NCBI GenBank assembly: GCA_947097615.1 | Contig: CAMURX010000128.1 | Span: 1-5,134, forward strand | DNA length: 5,134 bases | Origin: an uncultured Neisseria sp. | Lineage (GTDB): Bacteria; Pseudomonadota; Gammaproteobacteria; Burkholderiales; Neisseriaceae | Reading direction: 5' to 3' | Shown here: positions 1-5,052 of the stretch, piece by piece | Layout: every line of letters starts with the position of its first letter | How positions within the stretch are numbered: the stretch's first letter is position 1 | Program-made: the position numbers and the translations under genes | The notes under the pieces: model-generated | What the model was told of the DNA's origin: nothing | Seen by the model: only the letters and a program-made list of their open reading frames with translations | The model's database searches: none

Positions 1-31
1 TGAAAACCGTTTGGCGGTTTTCAGACGGCCT
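1..31 (+). terminator. DUS-containing hairpin with T run, cut by the left edge
   Basis: The arms TGAAAACCG (1-9) and CGGTTTTCA (15-23) are perfect reverse complements around a 5-base loop. The right arm runs into TTCAGACGGCCT (20-31), an AG-DUS on the minus strand, followed by TTTT. The first bases look like the 3' end of a matching plus-strand DUS whose start lies outside the window. Inverted DUS pairs are well known as transcription terminators in Neisseria, so this probably ends a gene to the left. The left arm is incomplete, so full stem length cannot be seen. Confidence 0.6.
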
Positions 32-90
32 TTTGCCGTTTTGCAAACAGATATCGGCTTCGGTGATCCGATCGGCGAACCCAAAAGGCT

Positions 91-110
91 GTTTCCGCCT
101 TCGCGGGAAT
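91..110 (-). repeat. Degenerate dRS3-like repeat
   Basis: On the minus strand this 20-base stretch begins ATTCCC, has an 8-base middle GCGAAGGC and ends GGAAAC. The neisserial dRS3 repeat is ATTCCC, eight variable bases, GGGAAT, so one arm is perfect and the other matches 4 of 6. The immediate flank (GTC before ATTCCC on the minus strand) is also commonly seen with this repeat. It is probably a decayed copy, but a single degenerate copy is weak evidence. Confidence 0.35.
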
Positions 111-147
111 GACGTTTCTGAAACCGAAAATCCCGCCGCGCATCTGA

Positions 148-192
148 CTCCCTCCCCTGCACCCCAAGCGCAGGGAAAGGTTAGGGTGGGAG
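148..192. repeat. Imperfect intergenic palindrome (REP-like)
   Basis: Outer arms CTCCCTCCC (148-156) and GGGTGGGAG (184-192) pair at 8 of 9 positions. An alternative inner stem pairs CCCTGC (155-160) with GCAGGG (170-175) around a 9-base loop. The pyrimidine-rich left half and purine-rich right half resemble the dispersed palindromic elements found between genes in many proteobacteria. No coding signal is visible here. Its multi-copy nature cannot be shown from one window. Confidence 0.4.
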
Positions 193-194
193 CG

Positions 195-215
195 GCGTTT
201 CGCGGAAACGCTTTT
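195..215 (+). terminator. Small hairpin with T run, terminator-like
   Basis: GCGTTTC (195-201) pairs perfectly with GAAACGC (205-211) around a GCG loop and is followed directly by TTTT (212-215). The 7-bp stem and short T tract resemble a weak rho-independent terminator on the plus strand. No gene in the window ends just before it, so it would only act on read-through from the left, or it may be part of the adjacent repeat. Confidence 0.35.
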
Positions 216-253
216 CTCCCGCCGCATCCCGCTGGATATTTCCGTCCGGCAAA

Positions 254-323
254 AGGCCGTCTGAAAATCCGTTTGTGGTTTTAATGTAGTTGAAACAACG
301 CAAATTCCGTTTTCAGACGACCT
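254..323. repeat. Inverted pair of DUS of two dialects
   Basis: AGGCCGTCTGAA on the plus strand (254-265, AG-DUS) faces TTCAGACGACCT (312-323), which on the minus strand is AGGTCGTCTGAA, the mucosa-type DUS. With flanking A and T bases the arms 254-267 and 310-323 pair at 13 of 14 positions around a 42-base loop; the single mismatch is the base that distinguishes the dialects. The loop contains a small GTTG/CAAC inverted repeat (289-299). The right arm overlaps the promoter of the downstream efflux gene. Confidence 0.75.
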
Positions 324-338
324 CCTGCCCCATATAAT
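310..338 (+). promoter_or_regulatory. Sigma-70 promoter of the outer-membrane efflux gene
   Basis: A perfect -10 TATAAT lies at 333-338. Exactly 17 bases upstream is TTTTCA (310-315), a 4 of 6 match to TTGACA. Transcription would start near 345, giving a leader of about 28 bases before the ATG at 373. The leader is pyrimidine-rich and shows no Shine-Dalgarno sequence. The -35 lies inside the right arm of the inverted DUS pair, so hairpin or cruciform formation would compete with it. The -10 is strong; the -35 assignment is inferred from spacing. Confidence 0.6.
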
Positions 339-372
339 CCGCCGCTTTTCCACCCCGTTCCCCTATCCCGCC

Positions 373-1809
373 ATGCCCGGACACCTGCTCCCCGCCCTCC
401 TCCTTGCCGCCCTCCTCGCCTCCTGCGCCTCCTTCACCGAACACACCCCCGCGCCTGTGGAAACCGCCGCTTCGCTCGGTTTGCCCGATTCTCCCCAGCC
501 GCCGGTTTCGCCCGAGTGGTGGCGCGCGTTAAACGATGCGAAGCTCGACGCGCTGATCGACACCGCTTTGGCAAAATCGCCTGATTTGGCGGCGGTGGCA
601 GCGCGTTTACGTCAGGCGGAAGCGGGGGCGCGGCTGGCGGATTCGCAGGGCGGCGTGAAAATCGGTTTGAACGCAAGCGGCGCGTTTGTCCACCGTGACG
701 GCATCGGCGGCGGCGACAAATCGCGGCTGGCTACCGAGCTGGAACACCGCCTGTTTGGCGGACACGGCGTGAACATCGGCTACGAATCGCTGCAACTGCA
801 AGGCCAATGGTCGCCCGATATTTTCGGCAAATACCGCCACCAGCTCGAAGCCGCGCTGGGGCAGCAACGCGCCGTCGAATACGAACGCGCGCAAACGCGG
901 CTGCTGATTGCGCAGGGCGTGGCGGCGTATTACCGCCAATGGCAGATGCTGCTCGAACAGCGGCAAATCGTGGAAAAACGTTTTCAAACCAACCGCGAAC
1001 GCGAGCGCGTGGTGCGCGAACTCATCCGCGCGGGGCAGCTTGCGCCGAGCAAGCTGTATGCCGTGCAGCAGGGCAACAGCCGCTTTCAGACGGCCTTGTC
1101 GGATTTGGACGCCAACACCGCCCAAGTGCGCCACGCCCTTGCCGCGCTCACGGGGCAGCAGGCGCAGGCTTTGGACAACTTCGCGCCCAACGCCGCCGCT
1201 GCCGTGCCGCAGCCGCCCGTTTCGCAGCTGAGCGCCGATTTGCTCGGCAAACGCCCCGATTTGGCGGCGCAGCGCGAAGGGCTGATGGCGCGGCGGCATT
1301 TGGTGCAGAGCGCGAAAACCGAGTTTTATCCGAACATTACGATTAAGGGGCTGGCGGGCTTGGCGAATCTGGAAATCGGCCATCTGCCCGCGTCCAAATC
1401 GTTTACCGCCGCCGTGTTGCCGAGCGTGAGCCTGCCGATTTTCACATCGGGCGCGCTGCGGGCGAATCTGTCGAAAAAAGAAGCCGAGTTTGACGAACAG
1501 GCAGCGCGTTACAACAAAAACGTGTACACCGCCCTGCGCGAAGCCGCCGACGCGCTCACGCAATACGAAGCCGCCGCAGCGTCGGTGCGCGAACAAAGCG
1601 AAATGACCGCCCTCGCCCGCAAAAACGCCGCTGCCGCGCAAAGCCGCTGGCAATCGGGCTTGGACAACAAGCTGGACTACCTCGCCGCGCAGGACGAAAC
1701 CCTGCAAAACGAGAGCCAGCTCTCGCAGGCGCAAACGAAGCTGTTTACCGCGTGGCTGGCGCTGAATACCGCGTTTGGCGGCGGGTTTGAAGCGGGCGGC
1801 GGACAATAA
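373..1809 (+). CDS. NodT/OprM-family outer-membrane efflux lipoprotein
   Basis: This 478-residue protein is an outer-membrane factor, the TolC-like exit duct of a tripartite drug or solute efflux pump. Residues 1-17 form a short hydrophobic signal peptide ending in lipobox L15-A16-S17 before C18, the predicted lipidated residue. The signal is odd in lacking Lys or Arg near its start. Two outer-membrane efflux repeats follow, roughly residues 50-260 and 285-465, with family hallmarks WSPDIFGK (146-153), LLGKRPDL (290-297), FYPNI (318-322) and LPIFTSG (354-360). Length is normal for the family. The start is the only in-frame ATG downstream of the promoter; no other start codon lies between promoter and ATG. 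No ribosome binding site is visible. The partner pump is probably the MFS exporter at 2519, with the adaptor missing from the window. It is related in type to gonococcal MtrE, but I would not call it mtrE. Confidence 0.93.
   Translation: MPGHLLPALLLAALLASCASFTEHTPAPVETAASLGLPDSPQPPVSPEWWRALNDAKLDALIDTALAKSPDLAAVAARLRQAEAGARLADSQGGVKIGLNASGAFVHRDGIGGGDKSRLATELEHRLFGGHGVNIGYESLQLQGQWSPDIFGKYRHQLEAALGQQRAVEYERAQTRLLIAQGVAAYYRQWQMLLEQRQIVEKRFQTNRERERVVRELIRAGQLAPSKLYAVQQGNSRFQTALSDLDANTAQVRHALAALTGQQAQALDNFAPNAAAAVPQPPVSQLSADLLGKRPDLAAQREGLMARRHLVQSAKTEFYPNITIKGLAGLANLEIGHLPASKSFTAAVLPSVSLPIFTSGALRANLSKKEAEFDEQAARYNKNVYTALREAADALTQYEAAAASVREQSEMTALARKNAAAAQSRWQSGLDNKLDYLAAQDETLQNESQLSQAQTKLFTAWLALNTAFGGGFEAGGGQ
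1085..1096 (-). repeat. AG-DUS inside the efflux lipoprotein gene
   Basis: TTCAGACGGCCT, the reverse complement of AGGCCGTCTGAA, falls within codons 238-242 and contributes to the peptide FQTALS (238-243). DUS inside coding regions are less common than intergenic ones; this one is a single copy with no inverted partner nearby. Confidence 0.85.
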
Positions 1810-1859
1810 AGCAGCCTGAAAAGCCGTTTGCCGTTTCGCCTTCGGTTTTCAGGCTGCCT
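1809..1859. terminator. Inverted Kingella-type DUS pair after the efflux lipoprotein gene
   Basis: AAGCAGCCTGAA (1809-1820) differs from AGGCAGCCTGAA at one base and faces a perfect minus-strand copy (TTCAGGCTGCCT, 1848-1859). GCAGCCTGAAAA pairs with TTTTCAGGCTGC over 12 bp, and a further CCG/CGG pairing with one bulged G extends the stem. It starts at the last base of the stop codon, the usual place for a DUS-type terminator. There is no following T run, so termination strength is uncertain and some read-through is likely. Confidence 0.6.
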
Positions 1860-1881
1860 CAAATGCAGATGGGAAGCTCGA

Positions 1882-1893
1882 AGGCAGCCTGAA
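1882..1893 (+). repeat. Kingella-type DUS
   Basis: A perfect AGGCAGCCTGAA. It is the third DUS in 85 bases and can also pair with the minus-strand copy at 1848-1859 (loop of 22 bases), giving an alternative to the 1809-1859 hairpin. Confidence 0.85.
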
Positions 1894-1900
1894 AACGGTT

Positions 1901-1940
1901 TTTCCCTTGTGGGGAAACGTCGGATTCCAGAATCCGAACG
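1901..1940. repeat. Two small consecutive hairpins upstream of the orphan gene
   Basis: TTTCCC (1901-1906) pairs with GGGAAA (1912-1917). Immediately after, CGTCGGATT (1918-1926) pairs with AATCCG-A-ACG (1931-1940) with one bulged A and a CCAG loop. They lie in the 174-base spacer between the efflux gene and the orphan gene. They may be remnants of dispersed neisserial repeats or leader structure; no function can be assigned. Confidence 0.4.
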
Positions 1941-1983
1941 ACAGTTATCCCGCTTCGTTTTTGAACCATTCTGTTTTTTCACG

Positions 1984-2415
1984 ATGATTACGCTCAATCA
2001 AAAAATTGTCTCGGTAAAAGGACTGTTCCATGTGTTCCCCACGGAAGACAGCCCTTTTGATTTTCAGGATCTGATCGAAATCTACTTTGGTTTGGAGCGC
2101 GGTTCGCTTTTAATCAAATGCAACGGCAGCAAAGAGAATTTAGCCTGCGAATTCAACCGCGAGCTTGAAAGCGTTTCTTTGGGAGAATACGGGGCGTTCA
2201 AAATATTTGATGTGGGCGGGCTTGATCTGTTCCGTCCGCTGCAAGGCGAGACTTTGCGGGACATGAAAAAACTGTACGACATCCACGGCGAAGAAATCGG
2301 TTTCCGCCTGCTGTTCCGACACACTTTGCTTGATTTGATCAACTGGGGCGACGAATTGCTGGTTTTGCAGCAACCCAATGCTTTATCGGGCGAATATTTT
2401 TGTAAACAGGAGTAG
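1984..2415 (+). CDS. Unrecognised 143-residue cytosolic protein, low-GC orphan
   Basis: I do not recognise this family. The product has no signal peptide and no membrane helix. It is rich in acidic residues and in alternating hydrophobic stretches that suggest a compact mixed alpha/beta fold (for example GSLLIKC at 40-46, IGFRLLF at 105-111, and a WGDELLVL segment at 121-128). Cysteines are at 46, 55 and 140. Hand counts of two 60-base lines gave 45% and 50% GC, against 72% for a line of the neighbouring exporter gene, which suggests separate origin. The ATG at 1984 is chosen because the coding-like composition begins there; reading further upstream in frame would run through DUS hairpins. 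It lacks a clear ribosome binding site, and an in-frame GTG at 2032 preceded by AAAGGA is an alternative. It sits between two efflux genes with DUS clusters on both sides. The general look recalls small immunity-type proteins, but that is speculation. Confidence 0.75.
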   Translation: MITLNQKIVSVKGLFHVFPTEDSPFDFQDLIEIYFGLERGSLLIKCNGSKENLACEFNRELESVSLGEYGAFKIFDVGGLDLFRPLQGETLRDMKKLYDIHGEEIGFRLLFRHTLLDLINWGDELLVLQQPNALSGEYFCKQE

Positions 2416-2430
2416 ACAAGTTTCCCCCGT

Positions 2431-2471
2431 TTTCAGGCTGCCTTTCAGACGGCATCAAAGGCAGCCTGAAA
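2431..2471. repeat. Composite DUS hairpin, copy 1 (AT-DUS in the loop)
   Basis: Minus-strand AGGCAGCCTGAA (2432-2443) abuts minus-strand ATGCCGTCTGAA (2444-2455). After CAA comes plus-strand AGGCAGCCTGAA (2459-2470). The two Kingella-type copies form a perfect 12-bp stem (13 bp with the flanking T-A pair) that holds the AT-DUS in a 15-base loop. It begins 16 bases after the orphan gene's stop, so it may act as that gene's terminator, though no T run follows. The same 41-base unit recurs at 4183-4223 with 39 identical bases. Confidence 0.85.
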
Positions 2472-2477
2472 CCCCAA

Positions 2478-2489
2478 ACGCCGTCTGAA
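2478..2489 (+). repeat. 10-base core DUS upstream of the exporter
   Basis: ACGCCGTCTGAA carries the full 10-base core GCCGTCTGAA but not the AT or AG 5' extension. It faces the minus-strand AT-DUS at 2444-2455, so those two can also form a stem, which would enclose the plus-strand Kingella-type copy at 2459-2470. It lies 29 bases before the exporter start codon. Confidence 0.75.
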
Positions 2490-2500
2490 AAACAGCCCCC

Positions 2501-2506
2501 AAAGGA
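2501..2506 (+). promoter_or_regulatory. Probable ribosome binding site of the exporter
   Basis: AAAGGA lies 12 bases before the ATG at 2519, a rather long spacing. It still supports this start over the in-frame ATG at 2561, which has no comparable site. No convincing promoter is visible between the composite hairpin and this site, so the exporter may depend on read-through or on a promoter I cannot recognise. Confidence 0.5.
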
Positions 2507-2518
2507 TTTTCAACAACC

Positions 2519-4180
2519 ATGACCCTCAAACACGGCAACTACACTTTCAAGCCGCACGAGATGCCGATGATGGCGGGTACGCCCGCTTCGCCCGACCATC
2601 CGAAAAAACGCCGTCTCGCCTATCTCGCCATCGGCATTCTGCTTTCTCTGGCGGCGGGGTTCCAAAACGGTTTTCTCTCCGCCGTGCTGCCGCAACTGCG
2701 CGGTGATTTGGCGTTGGATTTGCAGCAGGGCGGCTGGATACAGGCGGCGTATTTTATGTCTTACGCCTGCATGAGCATTTTGTTTTTCAAAATCCGCAAG
2801 GCCTTCGGCGTGCAGCGTTTTGTGCGCATCACGCTGTTTGCGCTGCTCACCGCCAACCTGTCGCAGCAGCTTTGGCACCATTACGAAGTGGAGCTGTTTG
2901 CCCGCGCCTCGGCAGGGATTGCCGCCAGCGGTTTGCTGGTGTTGTCGATGTATTATTTTATGCAGGCGTTTGCCGGCGAGAAAAAGCTGGCGGGGCTGGT
3001 GTTCGGCATCGGGCTGATGCAGGTAGGCACGCCGCTGGCGCAGGCGTTTGTGCCGTTTCTTTACGCCGACGGGCTGCTCGGTTCGGTATTCGCTTTTCAG
3101 ACGGCCTTGTCGCTCGCCTGCATTGCCGGAGTGTCCGCGCTACCGCTGCCGCCCGGTTTTCACGAACGCGGCTCGTTCACGCTTATGGATGCCGTCAGCT
3201 TTACCCTGTTTGCCGTCGGCATCGCGCTGTTGTGCGCCTTTCTCGTGCAGGGGCGCACGGTGTGGTGGACAACCCATTGGCTGGGCTGGCTGCTGGCGGG
3301 CGGCGTGGGGCTGACCGGGCTGGCGCTGTTTTGGGAAGCGCGCCGCCGCAAACCGATGCTCGACTGGCATTGGATGACCGTGCCGCAAATCCTGATTTTC
3401 GCCGTGATGGGCGCGATGGCGCGGCTTTTGACTTCGGAGCAGACCGTCGGCGCGGCGGGGCTGATGGCAACCTTGGGCATCGGCGGCACGCAGATGGGCG
3501 GCTTTTACCTGATGATGGCGATCGCCTCGCTGGCAGGCGTGGTGGCCAGCCTGATTTTGTTGGACATCAACGACATACGCAAACCCGTGATGATTGCGCT
3601 GGCCTGTTTCGCGCTCGGCGCATGGCTGGAAATCGGCGTCGGCATGCAAACCCGCCCCGCGCAGCTTTATCTCAGCCAGAGCATCGCCGCCTTTGCCACA
3701 CTCCTGTTTATGGGGCCGATGATGCTCGAAGGCATCGTGCGTGCGCTCGCCAAAAGCCCCGACCACATCATGAGTTTTTCCGCCGTATTCGGGCTGTCGC
3801 AAACCCTCGGCGGGCTGGCGGGCGCAAGCGTGTTCAGCGCGTTTCTCACCTACCGCACGCGCGACCGACTCACCGACATCGCGCAAAACCTCACATTGGA
3901 CAACCCCGCGCTCGCCGCCGACATCCAACGCAACGCCGCCGCCCTCTCCACCGCCCTCACCGACCCCGCCCAACTGCAAGGGCGCGCCGTGTCGCAAATC
4001 ACCGCCCAAGCCGCCAAAGAAGCCGCCGTCGCCGCCTACAGCGACCTATTCGCCCTGCTCGCCGTGATGGCCGCCGTCAGCGCGCTGGTTTCGTTTGCCC
4101 TGTGGCTCTACCGCAGGTATTACAAGATTGATATTTTGGCGAAAGAGAAAAAGGTGGTGTTTGCGATGCTGGGGAGATAG
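2519..4180 (+). CDS. DHA2-type MFS multidrug exporter, 14 membrane helices
   Basis: A 553-residue inner-membrane exporter of the EmrB/QacA type, which would expel toxic compounds using the proton gradient. A soluble N-terminus of about 32 residues precedes 14 likely membrane helices, near 33-57, 71-90, 101-119, 125-151, 157-181, 186-208, 225-245, 254-271, 291-316, 326-349, 355-375, 383-410, 418-444 and 508-532. Fourteen helices and the long periplasmic stretch (about 445-507) before the last one are typical of DHA2 proteins that work with a periplasmic adaptor. The loop after helix 2 (KIRKAFGVQR, 91-100) is only a faint version of MFS motif A, and helix 5 (GLMQVGTPLAQAF, 165-177) a weak version of motif C. 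The closest functional relatives by type are EmrB and gonococcal FarB, but identity with farB is not claimed. The likely partner is the outer-membrane factor at 373-1809. Substrate is unknown. Confidence 0.88.
   Translation: MTLKHGNYTFKPHEMPMMAGTPASPDHPKKRRLAYLAIGILLSLAAGFQNGFLSAVLPQLRGDLALDLQQGGWIQAAYFMSYACMSILFFKIRKAFGVQRFVRITLFALLTANLSQQLWHHYEVELFARASAGIAASGLLVLSMYYFMQAFAGEKKLAGLVFGIGLMQVGTPLAQAFVPFLYADGLLGSVFAFQTALSLACIAGVSALPLPPGFHERGSFTLMDAVSFTLFAVGIALLCAFLVQGRTVWWTTHWLGWLLAGGVGLTGLALFWEARRRKPMLDWHWMTVPQILIFAVMGAMARLLTSEQTVGAAGLMATLGIGGTQMGGFYLMMAIASLAGVVASLILLDINDIRKPVMIALACFALGAWLEIGVGMQTRPAQLYLSQSIAAFATLLFMGPMMLEGIVRALAKSPDHIMSFSAVFGLSQTLGGLAGASVFSAFLTYRTRDRLTDIAQNLTLDNPALAADIQRNAAALSTALTDPAQLQGRAVSQITAQAAKEAAVAAYSDLFALLAVMAAVSALVSFALWLYRRYYKIDILAKEKKVVFAMLGR
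3096..3107 (-). repeat. AG-DUS inside the exporter gene
   Basis: TTCAGACGGCCT (AGGCCGTCTGAA on the minus strand) lies within codons 193-197 and helps encode FQTALS (193-198). The frame and the encoded hexapeptide are the same as for the DUS inside the outer-membrane efflux gene at 1085-1096. Confidence 0.85.
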
Positions 4181-4182
4181 GG

Positions 4183-4223
4183 TTTCAGGCTGCCTTTCAG
4201 ACGGCATTAAGGGCAGCCTGAAA
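4183..4223. terminator. Composite DUS hairpin, copy 2, after the exporter gene
   Basis: This is the second copy of the 41-base unit at 2431-2471. Minus-strand AGGCAGCCTGAA (4184-4195) abuts minus-strand ATGCCGTCTGAA (4196-4207). After TAA comes GGGCAGCCTGAA (4211-4222), one base from the Kingella-type DUS. The stem is 11 perfect pairs plus one T-G wobble, with the AT-DUS in the loop. It begins three bases after the exporter stop codon, which favours a terminator role. A weak AAAGCA/TGCTTT hairpin (4222-4236) follows. Confidence 0.7.
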
Positions 4224-4272
4224 AGCAAACTGCTTTGATTTGCGCCTTGGGTGCAAAACGGTTCGCCGCCCT

Positions 4273-4284
4273 TTCAGGCTGCCT
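4273..4284 (-). repeat. Kingella-type DUS upstream of the toxin-antitoxin promoter
   Basis: TTCAGGCTGCCT is a perfect minus-strand AGGCAGCCTGAA, ending five bases before the proposed -35. It can also pair with the plus-strand copy at 4211-4222 across a 50-base loop. Confidence 0.85.
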
Positions 4285-4289
4285 GCCGT

Positions 4290-4318
4290 TTGCCCCGTTA
4301 CCCGCCACCGCCTACAAT
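4290..4318 (+). promoter_or_regulatory. Promoter of the toxin-antitoxin operon
   Basis: TTGCCC (4290-4295, 4 of 6 to the -35 consensus) and TACAAT (4313-4318, 5 of 6 to the -10) are separated by 17 bases. The transcript would start near 4325, about 28 bases before the antitoxin ATG. Operons of this class are usually repressed by their own antitoxin or antitoxin-toxin complex bound near the promoter; no clear palindromic operator is visible, so that regulation is inferred from the family. Confidence 0.55.
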
Positions 4319-4337
4319 ACGCCAACCGCCCGTTTGC

Positions 4338-4343
4338 AAAGGA
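4338..4343 (+). promoter_or_regulatory. Ribosome binding site of the antitoxin
   Basis: AAAGGA, 9 bases before the ATG at 4353. It fixes the antitoxin start and rules out a longer in-frame reading that would begin upstream of the promoter and cross the DUS at 4273. Confidence 0.75.
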
Positions 4344-4352
4344 ATCAACAAG

Positions 4353-4610
4353 ATGAACACCATCACCGCCCGCGACTTCAACCAAAACGCCGCCCAAGCC
4401 AGACAGCTTGCCGAGCGCGAACCCGTATTCGTAACCGACCACGGCGAACCTTCGCACGTGTTAATGAGCTACGCCCTTTACCAACGCCTTACCCATCGCC
4501 AAAAAAGCAATGCCGCGCGCGTCAGCATGAGTGAAGAAGCTGCCGCGCAGATAGACGACGATTTTGAATTTGGACGCGTTGATATTGCCGAACGGGAAGG
4601 GCAGTTCTGA
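4353..4610 (+). CDS. Phd/YefM-family antitoxin
   Basis: An 85-residue antitoxin that should neutralise the downstream PIN ribonuclease and repress the operon. The N-terminal part (about 1-50) has the Phd/YefM pattern: a first strand and helix start ITARDFNQN (4-12), a helix with AARQ-like composition, the strand PVFVTDHGEPSHVLMS (24-39), then a helix beginning YALYQRL (40-46). This half dimerises and binds DNA in the family. The acidic C-terminal half (about 57-85, including IDDDFEFG at 67-74) is the expected flexible toxin-binding segment. The start has a good ribosome binding site. Its stop codon overlaps the toxin start by one base (TGATG), which couples translation. Length is normal for the family. 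Confidence 0.88.
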   Translation: MNTITARDFNQNAAQARQLAEREPVFVTDHGEPSHVLMSYALYQRLTHRQKSNAARVSMSEEAAAQIDDDFEFGRVDIAEREGQF

Positions 4611-5026
4611 TGTACCTGCTGGATACCAACATCATCAGCGAAATGCGCAAAGCCGATACCCGCCGCCGCTCGCCGCAGTTCGTCCGCTGGCTGGAAAGTG
4701 TCGATCTGGAAAGCTGCCACCTTTGCGCCATGAGCCTGTTTGAAGTGGAAACGGGCATTTTGCGCAAAGAACGGCAGGACGCGGCACAAGGCAGGCTGCT
4801 GCGGGAATGGTTTGAACACACCTTAAAACCCGAATTCCGCGACCGCGTTTTCCCCGTATCGTCCGCTGTCGCGCTGCGCACCGCCCGACTGCATGTTCCC
4901 AATCCCGCCGCCATCATCGATTCTTTTATCGCCGCCACCGCAATGGAACACGGCAAAATCGTGGTAACGCGCAATGTGAAAGACTTTGCCGGCTTCGGCG
5001 TAACCATCGTCAATCCGTTTGAATAA
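4610..5026 (+). CDS. vapC: VapC/FitB-like PIN-domain ribonuclease toxin
   Basis: A 138-residue PIN-domain toxin, expected to be a magnesium-dependent RNase that blocks translation when released from its antitoxin. The family signature is present: LLDTNIISE at the N-terminus with catalytic D5, E45 in SLFEVETG (42-49), D104 in IIDSFIAATA (102-111), and TRNVKDF (120-126) near the end, where N122 or D125 completes the metal site. Length and the C-terminal NPFE are close to gonococcal FitB (about 139 residues). The fourth acidic position of FitB appears here as Asn, a common variant among VapC proteins that have Asp three residues later. The gene is translationally coupled to the antitoxin. Targets (tRNA or rRNA in characterised relatives) cannot be told from sequence. 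Nothing suggests inactivation. Confidence 0.93.
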   Translation: MYLLDTNIISEMRKADTRRRSPQFVRWLESVDLESCHLCAMSLFEVETGILRKERQDAAQGRLLREWFEHTLKPEFRDRVFPVSSAVALRTARLHVPNPAAIIDSFIAATAMEHGKIVVTRNVKDFAGFGVTIVNPFE

Positions 5027-5052
5027 GGCAGAACGGATTGGTTTGAAAAACA

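Noticed and set aside
33..284. 83-codon plus-strand open frame in the left flank
   Set aside because: It runs through the dRS3-like, REP-like and DUS repeats and its translation is repeat-derived.
607..1806. 399-codon open frame on the minus strand opposite the efflux lipoprotein gene
   Set aside because: It mirrors a clearly conserved gene in GC-rich DNA, its product is Arg-rich with no recognisable domain, and it has no promoter or ribosome binding site.
1828..1983. N-terminal extension of the orphan gene from TTG at 1828
   Set aside because: The extension translates DUS and hairpin sequence, its composition differs from the gene body, and no ribosome binding site precedes it.
3140..4009. 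289-codon minus-strand open frame within the exporter
   Set aside because: Low-complexity His-, Gly- and Arg-rich translation with no family signature; a shadow of the exporter.
2872..4131. 419-codon plus-strand open frame overlapping the exporter in another frame
   Set aside because: The product is an Arg- and Ala-rich string typical of frame shadows in GC-rich DNA, while the exporter frame shows 14 coherent membrane helices.
4252..4337. CCGTTTGC repeated at 4286-4293 and 4330-4337, with a near-inverse at 4252-4260, as an antitoxin operator
   Set aside because: Eight-base matches of this composition also occur elsewhere in the window (for example near 1824), and the spacing does not form a symmetric operator.
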